Assembly: GCF_001458335.1 (NCBI RefSeq)
Contig: NZ_CYTO01000009.1
Location: 112,066-176,065, forward strand
Source of the DNA: Cognatishimia activa
Lineage (GTDB): Bacteria > Pseudomonadota > Alphaproteobacteria > Rhodobacterales > Rhodobacteraceae
Length of the DNA stretch: 64,000 nt
Direction of reading: 5' to 3'
The position numbers were made by a program, and so were the translations under genes. Positions 54,097 through 62,782 of the stretch are shown piece after piece (within the stretch, counting starts at the first letter, position 1; every line of letters begins with the position of its first letter). The notes beneath the pieces were generated by a model. It had not been told where the DNA came from. It saw only the letters and a program-made list of their open reading frames with translations, and ran no database searches.

Positions 54097-54183
54097 CAAG
54101 TCGCCCTTCCACATGACCAAGCATCTTGGCCTTCCGTTGGGGGCGTTCTAAGCTGGGCGCGCGCAGCAATCAAGCGAGGCAGG

Positions 54184-55713
54184 ATGTCAGAACTGTTTGA
54201 CGACCCACGAGAAGGCGAAAACGCCCCGGAATTCTCGGTTTCAGAGCTTTCTGGAGCGATCAAAAAGGTCATTGAGGGCAATTTCGGCCATGTGCGAATC
54301 CGTGCGGAAATTGGACGAGTCAGTTTCCCACGTTCGGGTCACGTTTATCTGGACCTCAAAGACGACAAATCCGTCATCGCAGGCGTGATGTGGAAAGGCG
54401 TGGCGTCCAAGCTGCCCATGCGCCCGGAAGAGGGTATGGAAGTGGTCGCGACTGGGCGGATCACCACATTCGGCGGGCAGTCCAAATATCAAATTGTCAT
54501 TGAGAGCATGAAGCCAGCAGGCGTTGGTGCGCTGATGGCCATGCTGGAAAAGCGCAAAGCACAGCTGTCTGCGGAAGGATTGTTCGATCCGGCACGCAAG
54601 AAACCGTTGCCAACCCTGCCAAGTGTGATCGGCGTGGTGACCTCGCCCTCGGGCGCTGTTATTCGCGATATTTTGCATCGCTTGCGGGATCGGTTCCCAC
54701 GGAAAGTGCTGATCTGGCCTGTGGCCGTTCAGGGCGAAAAATGTGCGCCCGAAGTCACGCGCGGGATCGAAGGGTTCAACAAGATGACCCCCGGTGGGGC
54801 CTTGCCGCGCCCTGACCTGATCATCGTTGCGCGCGGTGGTGGTTCCGTCGAGGATCTCTGGGGGTTCAACGAAGAAAGCGTCGTCCGCGCGGCTGCGGCA
54901 TCTGACATTCCGTTGATCTCTGCTGTTGGGCACGAAACCGATACGACGTTGATTGATTTTGCCTCCGACAAACGCGCGCCCACGCCCACGGCTGCGGCGG
55001 AGCTTGCGGTTCCGGTAAGGCTAGAGATGCTCGCTTGGGTGGATGAACAAGGCGCGCGTATGACTCGTGCGCTTGAGCAAGGTGTGACCCAGCGCGGCCA
55101 ACGGCTGCGCGACCTCGCGCGGGCATTGCCGCGCGCGGAGGTGCTTCTTGAGACACCTCGACAAAGATTAGACCGGGCGGCGGAGGCTTTGCCGCGCGCG
55201 TTGCGCACCACAGTTGATACGCGGCGCTTGAAGCTGACGGAGAAAGCGGCCGGGCTAAGGCCCAATAATTTGCGCCGTATGATTGACGGCAAACGCAGCG
55301 AATTTGGTCGCCGCGCGGATCGCCTATCAGTGCAGCCGATCAAGCGGGATATTGAGAGCAAAAAAGACCGGCTCGCCTCAGTCTCTCATCGGTTCAAAAC
55401 CGCCGCGGACGCTCAGATTTCAGTTTGGTCAACAAAGCTCGATGGTTTGGAGCGTTTGCGCCAGACCCTTGGGTATGAGGCAACGCTGGAGCGTGGTTAT
55501 GCAGTCGTTTGGGACGGAGAGACAGTTGTGACCAACACCAAGGCTGCCGAGAAGGCGACATCTCTTGAGATCCAGTTCGCGGATGGGCGGCATGTGTTGG
55601 TGGAAGGTGATCAACCAGCGCCGACAGCGGTCAAGAAAACGCCCGAGAAAGCTGCTCCGAAATCCAAGCCGAAACCCAAGTCAGAAAGCCCAGACCAAGG
55701 CAGTTTGTTCTAA
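54184..55713 (+). CDS. xseA: Exodeoxyribonuclease VII large subunit
   Basis: Large catalytic subunit of the bidirectional single-strand exonuclease. The 509-residue protein has the N-terminal OB fold (FGHVRIRAEIGRVSFPRSGH; VATGRITTFGGQSKYQI), the catalytic GVVTSPSGAVIRDI and IIVARGGGSVEDLWGFNEE, and GHETDTTLIDFASDKRAPTP. A long Lys/Pro tail follows. The in-frame reading continues far upstream, antisense to purD, but the ATG at 54184 with GAGGCAGG ahead is the true start. Confidence 0.95.
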   Translation: MSELFDDPREGENAPEFSVSELSGAIKKVIEGNFGHVRIRAEIGRVSFPRSGHVYLDLKDDKSVIAGVMWKGVASKLPMRPEEGMEVVATGRITTFGGQSKYQIVIESMKPAGVGALMAMLEKRKAQLSAEGLFDPARKKPLPTLPSVIGVVTSPSGAVIRDILHRLRDRFPRKVLIWPVAVQGEKCAPEVTRGIEGFNKMTPGGALPRPDLIIVARGGGSVEDLWGFNEESVVRAAAASDIPLISAVGHETDTTLIDFASDKRAPTPTAAAELAVPVRLEMLAWVDEQGARMTRALEQGVTQRGQRLRDLARALPRAEVLLETPRQRLDRAAEALPRALRTTVDTRRLKLTEKAAGLRPNNLRRMIDGKRSEFGRRADRLSVQPIKRDIESKKDRLASVSHRFKTAADAQISVWSTKLDGLERLRQTLGYEATLERGYAVVWDGETVVTNTKAAEKATSLEIQFADGRHVLVEGDQPAPTAVKKTPEKAAPKSKPKPKSESPDQGSLF

Positions 55714-55715
55714 GC

Positions 55716-56096
55716 CTAGACGCCGACATCTGGTCCCATGCAGATCAATTCGTGTTCCACTGGAACCTCAAGCAAAGGCGTGCCGCCACCCACAAAGTCG
55801 GCGCGCAACCGACCAGCGTTTAGAGAAAACGTCCAGCATTGCGGGCCATCCACCGCATCATAGACGAAACAGATATTCTCGCCTTCCGGATACCAATACC
55901 CGTCCTGACAATCATCTTGTAAAAACGACCAGCGCACCCGCCGATTGCGCAGGTAAGTCTCTGCTCCGGTCGGAACGCCATCGGTGCTATAAAGAATGGT
56001 TCGCCCTTGGGTGTAGGCGTCAAACTCTTCAGCGGTCATCGGCGTGTCCGCGAAAGCGGGCAGGGCAAGGCTAAGAAATAAGGGCACGGTTTTCAT
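55716..56096 (-). CDS. Secreted hypothetical protein (DUF995-like)
   Basis: A 126-residue exported protein: signal MKTVPLFLSLALPAFA, then AEEFDAYTQGRTILYS, VRWSFLQDDCQDGYWYPEGE, NICFVYDAVDGPQCWTF and a further Cys near the end. The pattern (a G-R-T-x-x-Y motif, W-x-x-x-x-C, ICF-x-YD, CW) resembles DUF995-type secreted proteins. At least four Cys suggest disulfides. The start is 56096 or 56105. Convergent with xseA with 2 bases between stops. Confidence 0.72.
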   Translation of the reverse strand: MKTVPLFLSLALPAFADTPMTAEEFDAYTQGRTILYSTDGVPTGAETYLRNRRVRWSFLQDDCQDGYWYPEGENICFVYDAVDGPQCWTFSLNAGRLRADFVGGGTPLLEVPVEHELICMGPDVGV

Positions 56097-56141
56097 GAAA
56101 CGCATGCCCCAGCTTTGCAAAATTAAGTCTGTATTGCGAGG

Positions 56142-57215
56142 TTAAGTGTTGGCCTGCGCAGCATTTAGCTCAGCGGCTTGCGCGGCGGTCTGACCTGTTG
56201 CGGCCAACACCCGCTCATCCATCATCGCGCGCCACAGAGGTGGCCAAAGGGAAATGATCCCCATCGCTGGTAAAGAGCGCGGCAGCATTGGTACGTCATC
56301 TTCATCCAGCCGTAGCTCGGTGTAATTACGGCGCGGGTTCATATGGTGATCGGAATGACGCGGGACATTCAGCATCATGGCCGACGAAAAGGTATGCGGC
56401 GCGTTCCAGCTGTGTTTCGGGCCAACCGGCTCGAACCGGCCATTGGCAAGCAAACGGCGGCGCAGCCCATAGTGTTGGATATAGTCACTGGCAAGGTGTT
56501 GGAGAGTTGCGTAGAGGCAGACGAATAACAGGGAAGCGACGCCCATCCATCCCGCCAAAAGGAACGCGATCACAAGGGTGATCGTCGAACAGCAGGCATA
56601 AACGAAATAGGGATGTGTCCATTTCGGCTGCGGTGTGCTGGCACGTTTGCGGTCTTTGTTTTCAGCCTCAAGCCCTTTCACGAAAGAGCCATACCAAGCA
56701 CGCGGCCAGAAGTGATAAACGCTTTCGCCCATATAGGCGGAGTTTGGGTCCCGGTGGCTGGCAACAAACACGTGATGCACTTTGGTATGTGCCGACGCGT
56801 GATGGCCAAACATCAAGGTTGAATAGACGACAACACCCAGTCGGCGCAGCCAACGATTGCCTTTATGGATCAACTCATGGGCGTTGGCATTGGAAACCTG
56901 TCCGAAATACTGACCAAAGAGAATGAGGCAGGCCAGCCGCTCCCATAGCACAAGTCCGGTTTTGCCCGACAATGCCAGTACCGCGACAACCAACAAGGCG
57001 ATATGCGTGAAACCAAGGAAAATAGAGAGGCCGAGACCTGCGGGAAACTCACCATCAGAGTTCTTGCGCGCTGCGGCGCCTTCAATCAAGCGATCCATCG
57101 TAAAGACGAAAATGGTCAGATAGATCACCGCCAAAATCGCCCACACCCCTCCGAAGAATCCAGAGAGAGCCAGCAAGAAAACCGGTACTGCCGTTGCCAG
57201 GTTAAACCATAGCAT
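56142..57215 (-). CDS. alkB: Alkane 1-monooxygenase (AlkB-type fatty acid desaturase fold)
   Basis: Integral-membrane di-iron hydroxylase of 357 residues that oxidises the terminal carbon of n-alkanes. The histidine boxes are complete: HELIHK, HHASAHTKVHH, LQHLASDYIQHYG and NVPRHSDHHMNP, with six or so membrane segments. GGAGG precedes the ATG. No rubredoxin, rubredoxin reductase or AlkS-like regulator is nearby, so electron partners must be elsewhere. Marine roseobacters commonly carry such a single alkB. Substrate chain length cannot be read from the sequence. Confidence 0.92.
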   Translation of the reverse strand: MLWFNLATAVPVFLLALSGFFGGVWAILAVIYLTIFVFTMDRLIEGAAARKNSDGEFPAGLGLSIFLGFTHIALLVVAVLALSGKTGLVLWERLACLILFGQYFGQVSNANAHELIHKGNRWLRRLGVVVYSTLMFGHHASAHTKVHHVFVASHRDPNSAYMGESVYHFWPRAWYGSFVKGLEAENKDRKRASTPQPKWTHPYFVYACCSTITLVIAFLLAGWMGVASLLFVCLYATLQHLASDYIQHYGLRRRLLANGRFEPVGPKHSWNAPHTFSSAMMLNVPRHSDHHMNPRRNYTELRLDEDDVPMLPRSLPAMGIISLWPPLWRAMMDERVLAATGQTAAQAAELNAAQANT

Positions 57216-57410
57216 GTGTTATGCCTCCAAACGCGCGCGTTTGTTTGTTGTTCTTCTGGCTACCATACAGCGTAATTTAGGAAAATGTGAGACGGCTCAA
57301 TGTCGCTGTTTTGATTTTTGTGCGCTTCTCGTGTCGTGAATGTCGCTTTTGACCTCTTTGTCGAAATCGGTGAAACTTAAAGTGAAGGTAGCTTTCTGCT
57401 AGGAAAATCA

Positions 57411-59096
57411 ATGACCCAGCAATTCAAGAAAGGCGTCTGGAAGTCCGGTAAGGGCAAAGGTCGTCATACACCTAAGGGCCGCCAAGTCGAAGACGCGGCG
57501 CTGCAAGAGATTCATGCTTTGATCGAAGGCCGCGAGGTGACGCGCGATCAGCTGATTGAATTCTTGCATCTCATCCAAGATCACTATGGTCATTTGTCCG
57601 CGCGCCACATCCGCGCACTGGCAGAAATCATGCGCGTCGGGCAAGCGGAAGTTTATGAAGTTGCAAGCTTTTACGCCCATTTCGACGTGGTGCGCGAAGA
57701 CGATACACCGCCACCTGCGCTGACCATTCGCGTTTGTGATAGCCTGTCCTGTGAAATGGCCGGGGGGCAGCAACTTAAGGCAGCGCTGGAAGATGGATTG
57801 GACGCAACCGAAGTGCGCGTGCTTCGTGCCCCATGTATGGGACGCTGTGATACCGCGCCGGTGCTTGAGATCGGCCATAACCACATTGACCACGCGACCC
57901 CCGAAAAGGTGGATGCGGCGATCGAAGCAGGGGACACCCACGCCCATATCCCTGACTACGAAACCTATGACCGATATGTGGCGAATGGCGGCTATGGCGT
58001 TCTAAAAGATCTGCGCGCCAATGGTGATTGGGAAGCGGTGCAAGACAAGGTGCTTGACGCAGGCCTTCGCGGTCTTGGTGGCGCCGGATTCCCCTCCGGC
58101 AAAAAATGGGGCTTTGTTCGGATGAATGAAGGCCCGCGCTATCTTGCCGTGAATGGTGACGAGGGCGAACCGGGTACATTCAAAGATCGGTATTATCTGG
58201 AGCGCACGCCCCATGTGATGCTGGAAGGCATGCTGATCGCCGCTTGGGCGGTGGAAGCGGAAAAAGCCTTTATTTACATGCGCGACGAATACCCGGCGGT
58301 GCTGGAGATTTTGCGCCGAGAGATCAAAGCATTGGAAGACGCGGGTATCGTTGAACCGGGTTACATCGACCTGCGTCGCGGCGCGGGCGCCTATATCTGC
58401 GGCGAAGAAAGCGCGATGATTGAGTCCATTGAAGGCAAGCGCGGTGAGCCGCGCCATCGTCCGCCTTTTGTGGCCCAAGTGGGCATCTTCGGTCGCCCCA
58501 CTTTGGTGCATAATGTTGAGACGCTGCATTGGATCTGCAAAATCAACCGGGAAGGTCCCGCATGCCTGAATTCGGTCGAGAAAAACGGGCGCACCGGTCT
58601 GCGGTCCTATTCCGTCTCGGGTCGCGTGAAAAATCCTGGCGTGCATCTGTTGCCGGCGGGCTCAACAATTGACGATATCATCGAAGCCTCTGGCGGTATG
58701 CTGGATGGTCACGTGTTCAAAGCCTATCAGCCGGGTGGACCGTCTTCAGGCCTCTTGCCTGCGCACATGAACGATATCCCGCTGGATTTTGATACGCTTC
58801 AGCCTCATGGCACCTTTATTGGTTCTGCTGCTGTGGTGGTTCTGTCAGATCAGGACAGCGCAAAGGAAGCCGCACTCAATATGCTCAAGTTCTTTGAGGA
58901 TGAAAGCTGCGGCCAATGCACCCCTTGTCGGGTGGGTTGTGAAAAAGCGGTCAAGCTCATGTCTCTGCACAGTTGGGATACCGGCCTTTTGACAGAGCTT
59001 TCTGACGCCATGACAGACACATCGATCTGTGGCTTGGGCCAGGCGGCGGGCAACCCGATCCGTTTGACCATCAAACATTTCGCTGACGAGATCTGA
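57411..59096 (+). CDS. NuoE-NuoF (FdsG-FdsB-like) NADH-binding diaphorase fusion
   Basis: A 561-residue fusion. Residues 1-150 are a NuoE-like [2Fe-2S] domain (Cys109, Cys114, Cys142, Cys146). The rest is NuoF-like: GLRGLGGAGFPSGKKW (FMN), GDEGEPGTFKDRYYLERTPH (NADH), GAGAYICGEESAMIESIEGK, GRPTLVHNVETL, and the [4Fe-4S] motif ESCGQCTPCRVGC (Cys500, 503, 506). Such chains form the NAD-reducing part of formate dehydrogenases or hydrogenases. No catalytic fdsA or other partner is near, and it is monocistronic with its own terminator. Confidence 0.88.
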   Translation: MTQQFKKGVWKSGKGKGRHTPKGRQVEDAALQEIHALIEGREVTRDQLIEFLHLIQDHYGHLSARHIRALAEIMRVGQAEVYEVASFYAHFDVVREDDTPPPALTIRVCDSLSCEMAGGQQLKAALEDGLDATEVRVLRAPCMGRCDTAPVLEIGHNHIDHATPEKVDAAIEAGDTHAHIPDYETYDRYVANGGYGVLKDLRANGDWEAVQDKVLDAGLRGLGGAGFPSGKKWGFVRMNEGPRYLAVNGDEGEPGTFKDRYYLERTPHVMLEGMLIAAWAVEAEKAFIYMRDEYPAVLEILRREIKALEDAGIVEPGYIDLRRGAGAYICGEESAMIESIEGKRGEPRHRPPFVAQVGIFGRPTLVHNVETLHWICKINREGPACLNSVEKNGRTGLRSYSVSGRVKNPGVHLLPAGSTIDDIIEASGGMLDGHVFKAYQPGGPSSGLLPAHMNDIPLDFDTLQPHGTFIGSAAVVVLSDQDSAKEAALNMLKFFEDESCGQCTPCRVGCEKAVKLMSLHSWDTGLLTELSDAMTDTSICGLGQAAGNPIRLTIKHFADEI

Positions 59097-59116
59097 TCTC
59101 GCGTCAAATGCAAATG

Positions 59117-59139
59117 GGGCGCAGTCTTATTGCGCCCTT
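59117..59139 (+). terminator. Rho-independent terminator after the diaphorase gene
   Basis: GGGCGCA / TGCGCCC stem of 7 bp with loop GTCTTAT, followed by TTCTTG. The T-run is interrupted, so strength is moderate. Confidence 0.7.
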
Positions 59140-59220
59140 CTTGCCCCCTTCTTTCACGCTGGTCTTTTCAATTGCCCTAATCCCCATTAACTGGAAGGAA
59201 CGGCAATTTCCGGAGGCCTC

Positions 59221-60444
59221 ATGGCGTTTTTCTCAAAACTCAAAGACCGTTTGTTCAAATCCTCTTCGCGACTTGAAGAAGGTTTGGATGCCATCGTGGA
59301 AGATGGTGGGGAAGAAGTGGTTGAAGCTGTCGAAGAAACCACTCCAGAAGTGGTCGACGAGCCAAATGTTGCACCGCAAGTTGAAGCGCCTGTTGACGAG
59401 GTAGCGCCGGAAGCGCCTGTTGCGGCACCAGACCCGGTCGTACGCGAAGAAACTTCGCCTGCACCCGAGTCTATTCCTGCGAAAGAACCGGAACCGACCC
59501 CCGCGTCAAAACCCGCGGAATCAGTGCCGGAGCCGGCAGCGAAACCCGTTGAAAGACAAAGCCTTCTAGGTCGTCTCACAGGGCGCAAACCGGCAAAGCC
59601 CGTCGTAAAGCGCGAGCTTGACGATGATATGCTGGAGCAATTGGAAGAGCTGCTCATTGCTTCCGATATGGGCGTCGACACAGCCCTTCGCGTCAGCGCC
59701 AATATCGCTGAGGGCCGCTTTGGCAAAAAGGTTTCGACCCAAGAGATCAAACAGATATTGGCCGACGAAGTCGCCCGCATCATGGAAACCGTGGCCAAAC
59801 CGCTGCCGCTTTATCCGCAAACGCCACAAGTTGTCTTGGTCGTGGGCGTGAACGGGTCTGGTAAAACCACCACCATCGGCAAACTGGCAAGTCAATTCAA
59901 AGAAGCAGGCAAATCCGTGGTGATCGCAGCGGGTGACACGTTCCGTGCGGCCGCCGTAGAGCAACTCCAGGTCTGGGGCGACCGGGCGGGAGTGCCCGTT
60001 CTGACCGCGCCAGAAGGCTCAGACCCAGCCTCTCTCGCATTTGATGCCATGACCAAAGCGCAAGAAATGGGAGCTGATCTCTTGATGATCGACACCGCAG
60101 GCCGCTTGCAAAACCGTCAAGACCTGATGGAAGAACTCGCCAAAATCGTGCGCGTCATCCGTAAAAAAGACGAAAGCGCGCCGCATAATACTTTGTTGGT
60201 GCTGGATGCGACCACCGGTCAGAACGCGCTGAGTCAGGTGGAAACCTTCCAGAAACTCGCCGATGTTTCTGGCCTTGTGATGACCAAGCTCGACGGCACT
60301 GCAAAAGGTGGCGTGCTTGTGGCGCTGGCGGATAAATTCGGCCTACCAATCCATGCGATCGGTGTCGGAGAGAAAATCGACGACCTTGCCCCGTTTGATC
60401 CAAAGGATTTCGCCCAAGCGCTCACAGGCTCTGACTCCCTTTGA
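59221..60444 (+). CDS. ftsY: Signal recognition particle receptor FtsY
   Basis: SRP receptor GTPase for cotranslational membrane targeting. The 407-residue protein has a long acidic Pro/Glu/Ala-rich A domain (about 1-120), then the NG domain: G1 GVNGSGKTTTIGKLA, G2/G3 regions AGDTFRAAAVEQL and LMIDTAGRLQNR, G4 TKLDGTAKGG, and the C-terminal GVGEKIDDLAPFDP. GGAGG precedes the ATG by 5 bases. First of a three-gene group with an EamA transporter and yciB. Confidence 0.96.
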   Translation: MAFFSKLKDRLFKSSSRLEEGLDAIVEDGGEEVVEAVEETTPEVVDEPNVAPQVEAPVDEVAPEAPVAAPDPVVREETSPAPESIPAKEPEPTPASKPAESVPEPAAKPVERQSLLGRLTGRKPAKPVVKRELDDDMLEQLEELLIASDMGVDTALRVSANIAEGRFGKKVSTQEIKQILADEVARIMETVAKPLPLYPQTPQVVLVVGVNGSGKTTTIGKLASQFKEAGKSVVIAAGDTFRAAAVEQLQVWGDRAGVPVLTAPEGSDPASLAFDAMTKAQEMGADLLMIDTAGRLQNRQDLMEELAKIVRVIRKKDESAPHNTLLVLDATTGQNALSQVETFQKLADVSGLVMTKLDGTAKGGVLVALADKFGLPIHAIGVGEKIDDLAPFDPKDFAQALTGSDSL

Positions 60445-60454
60445 TCTTCTTCTT

Positions 60455-60491
60455 TGCAAAAATACTCCGGGGGTCTGGTGGCAGCGCCCCC
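60455..60491. repeat. REP-like 3'-end element after ftsY
   Basis: TTTGCAAAAATACTCCGGGGG then GCGCCCCC, related in sequence to the element at 52781-52823. The GGGGG/CCCCC arms form a small stem. This class of element is often found at gene ends in Rhodobacterales; a terminator function is unproven. Confidence 0.5.
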
Positions 60492-60517
60492 GCGCCTTGC
60501 GCAGCAAGGCTCACTAA

Positions 60518-61420
60518 ATGACCGAGTGGATCATTTCTCTTGAAGGCACTGAAGCTGGACATCGGCTGGCCCTGATGCTCGCGCTAGGTGCCGCTTTCCT
60601 GCATGCGGTCTTTGGCGCGCTGCAGAAAGGTCGCCACGATCCATGGCTTAGCCGTGGCGCGATTGACTTAAGCTATGGCCTCATGGCAGCACCCTTTGCG
60701 CTTTTTGTGGTGCCGTGGCCCGAGCCCCATATGTGGATCATCTTCTTCTGGGTGTTTGTCATTCATGTCGGCTATAAGCTCTTGCAGGGCTTTGCCTACA
60801 CCAAAGGGTCTTACACAGTGGTCTACCCGGTGGTGCGGGGGACAGGTCCGCTTTTCGCGGTCATTGCTGCCTACTTGATTTTTGGCGAGACCTTCACCCT
60901 GACCCAATGGATCGGGGTCTTTGTCCTGCTGAGCGGGATCTTTGGCCTCGCGATTTATAACCTGATCTTTCTGGAAACAGATCGCGATACGTTAGGTGTC
61001 GCGCTTCTTTTGGCCTTTATGACTGGCGCCTTTGTGGCACTTTACACCACCTATGATGCCTACGGTATCCGTTCGACCGCTGATCCCTTCACCTTTCTGG
61101 CGTGGTTTTTCATGATCGACGGGCTTTTTATGCCGCCAATCGCCTATGTGCATTACCGCCGGATGGCGCAGAAACCAGACCTGCTGCCCCTCATGGCCCG
61201 CGGTATCATCGGGGGCTTCGTTGCCTTTGCCAGTTTTGGGGCCATTATGCTGGCCACACGGATCGGCAATGTGGGCGAAGCAGCGGTCCTGCGAGAGACC
61301 TCCACCGTTTTTGCAGCCCTCATTGGTTGGATCGTTTTGAAAGAAACCGTCGGTCCACGCCGCATCGCGCTGATGACATTGATCGCTGTTGGTGCAGTCA
61401 TTGTTGAAATGGGCGGCTGA
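60518..61420 (+). CDS. DMT-superfamily (EamA) transporter
   Basis: A 300-residue inner-membrane protein with about ten membrane segments and two EamA repeats; LTQWIGVFVLLSGIFGLAIYN closes the first and VGPRRIALMTLIAVGAVIVE the second. The substrate is unknown (family members export amino acids or metabolites). Linked to ftsY upstream and yciB downstream, a conserved trio in Rhodobacterales as I recall. It has only a weak AAGG ribosome-binding site. Confidence 0.88.
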   Translation: MTEWIISLEGTEAGHRLALMLALGAAFLHAVFGALQKGRHDPWLSRGAIDLSYGLMAAPFALFVVPWPEPHMWIIFFWVFVIHVGYKLLQGFAYTKGSYTVVYPVVRGTGPLFAVIAAYLIFGETFTLTQWIGVFVLLSGIFGLAIYNLIFLETDRDTLGVALLLAFMTGAFVALYTTYDAYGIRSTADPFTFLAWFFMIDGLFMPPIAYVHYRRMAQKPDLLPLMARGIIGGFVAFASFGAIMLATRIGNVGEAAVLRETSTVFAALIGWIVLKETVGPRRIALMTLIAVGAVIVEMGG

Positions 61421-61461
61421 GCCCTTAGATTACGTCCAGACTTCAGGAGCAAAGACCCCAA

Positions 61462-62073
61462 ATGGCAGGTAAACCGATCAACCCAACGCTGAAGATGGCG
61501 CTTGAACTTGGCCCCATCATTCTGTTTTTCGTGGGCTATCTGAAGTTTCGCGACCAGAGCTTTCTGATTGGAGGCACCGCTTACGATGGCTTTATTCTGG
61601 TTACAGCGGCTTTTGTACCGCTGATCGCGCTATCCAGTTTCATTCTTTGGCGTCTCACCGGGCATCTGTCCAAAATGCAGATCGCAACGGTGGTCTTGGT
61701 GACGGTCTTTGGCGGGCTGTCCGTTTGGCTCAATGACGATCGCTTCTTCAAAATGAAGCCGACCATGATCTACCTGCTTTTCGGCGGGGTTCTTGGGTTC
61801 GGTTTGCTGCGCGGACAAAGCTATCTGAAATTTGTGATGGAAGAAGCCTTGGCCCTGCGCAATGAAGGCTGGATGATCCTGACCAAACGCCTCACGGCTT
61901 TTTTCATCGGCCTCGCGGTGCTGAACGAGGTCATCTGGCGGACCCAAAGCACGGACACTTGGGTCTATTTCAAGACCTTTGGCCTAACAGCCGCAGTGTT
62001 CCTGTTCTTCATGACCCAAGCGGGTGTTTTGTCGAGATATGCCATCGAAGAAGAGGGCGAAGACGCCGCCTGA
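61462..62073 (+). CDS. yciB: Inner-membrane intracellular septation protein YciB/IspZ
   Basis: A 203-residue protein with about six membrane segments. The N-terminal LKMALELGPIILFFVGYLKF and KMKPTMIYLLFGGVLGFGLL segments match the YciB/IspZ family, linked to envelope maintenance and division. AGGAG lies about 13 bases upstream. It ends the ftsY group. Confidence 0.92.
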   Translation: MAGKPINPTLKMALELGPIILFFVGYLKFRDQSFLIGGTAYDGFILVTAAFVPLIALSSFILWRLTGHLSKMQIATVVLVTVFGGLSVWLNDDRFFKMKPTMIYLLFGGVLGFGLLRGQSYLKFVMEEALALRNEGWMILTKRLTAFFIGLAVLNEVIWRTQSTDTWVYFKTFGLTAAVFLFFMTQAGVLSRYAIEEEGEDAA

Positions 62074-62242
62074 CGCTGAGATCAGCACCCATTCTAAAGG
62101 ATAGGTTAGGCGCTCATCGGTGCACCTTTCTTTGTTGTGGCAGCCTTATGGGTAATTCTTCGTGACAATTCACCTTTAACGGCGTCTTCAGATCCGTCAA
62201 ATAGGTGTTGCCTTACAAAGACATAACGCATGAGGAAGAGTG

Positions 62243-62512
62243 ATGAGTTTATTGGTAAAAGGATCCGTGCTGGCCGCCTGCGGGTTTCTTCTGCTTGGTT
62301 GCGACAGGACTGGGTATGAAAGCAAACCAACTGTCCTGAAACACAAATCGGGCCCGGTCACGTGTCAGCTCTACACAGTTGAACGAACTTATTGGGACCA
62401 TGCAATTGCGCATCCAGAAAGCATGAGCAAAGAAGATGCGGATGCAATCTGCCTCGCTGAAGGTGAACGCCAAAAGGTGGAATATCTTGCGGCTATCAAG
62501 TCTAAGAAATAA
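62243..62512 (+). CDS. Small lipoprotein, unknown family
   Basis: An 89-residue lipoprotein: signal MSLLVKGSVLAACGFLLLGC with lipobox LLGC, and a mature part with two more cysteines (VTCQLYTVER and AICLAEGER) that may form a disulfide. GAGGAAG precedes the ATG by 5 bases. Not recognised as a known domain. It stands alone between yciB and the metZ leader. Confidence 0.75.
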   Translation: MSLLVKGSVLAACGFLLLGCDRTGYESKPTVLKHKSGPVTCQLYTVERTYWDHAIAHPESMSKEDADAICLAEGERQKVEYLAAIKSKK

Positions 62513-62613
62513 CCAAACCGGCCGATTGGCAGTGACGAAACACGACTGAACTAGGAAAGCCTCTCGCTGTGACCGCTATGGTGTTGACCCTGCGGTTTCA
62601 GAGGAGTACATCG

Positions 62614-62694
62614 ACCCCGTGGCGATTTGTTACCGGATTGCGGGCCACGGGGTTTGATGCAGAGTACCTGCGTAAAACCTGAATTCCGCTAAAG
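62614..62694 (+). ncRNA. SAM-II (SAM_alpha) riboswitch in the metZ leader
   Basis: P1 is a perfect 10-bp stem (62614-62623 with 62644-62653, ACCCCGTGGC / GCCACGGGGT) enclosing the conserved loop GATTTGTTACCGGATTGC. The conserved 3' strand is CCGCTAAAGAGG, with GCTAAAG at 62688-62694 completing the pseudoknot. Between the two is an inserted hairpin, ATGCAG-AGTAC-CTGCGT (62657-62673). The location upstream of metZ fits SAM-II use in alphaproteobacteria. It senses S-adenosylmethionine. Confidence 0.88.
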
Positions 62695-62711
62695 AGGTCA
62701 GGACGCAAGGA

Positions 62712-62743
62712 CCCCCTTACGCTTGGCCGTACGGGGGTTTTTT
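62712..62743 (+). terminator. Rho-independent terminator between riboswitch and metZ
   Basis: CCCCCTTACG / CGTACGGGGG (one mismatch), loop CTTGGC, followed by six T residues. It lies 18 bases after the riboswitch pseudoknot and before metZ. GGTC (62696-62699) could pair with GACC (62710-62713) and compete with this hairpin, giving a transcription-attenuation mechanism. Confidence 0.85.
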
Positions 62744-62782
62744 ATTGCCAACGGCATAGGTCTGCGGCGCAAGGAGACGAAG

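Noticed and set aside
53119-54183. Open frame continuous with xseA for 355 codons upstream
   Set aside because: It lies antisense to purD, has no family resemblance, and xseA has a proper start and ribosome-binding site at 54184; an in-frame absence of stops opposite a GC-rich gene is common.
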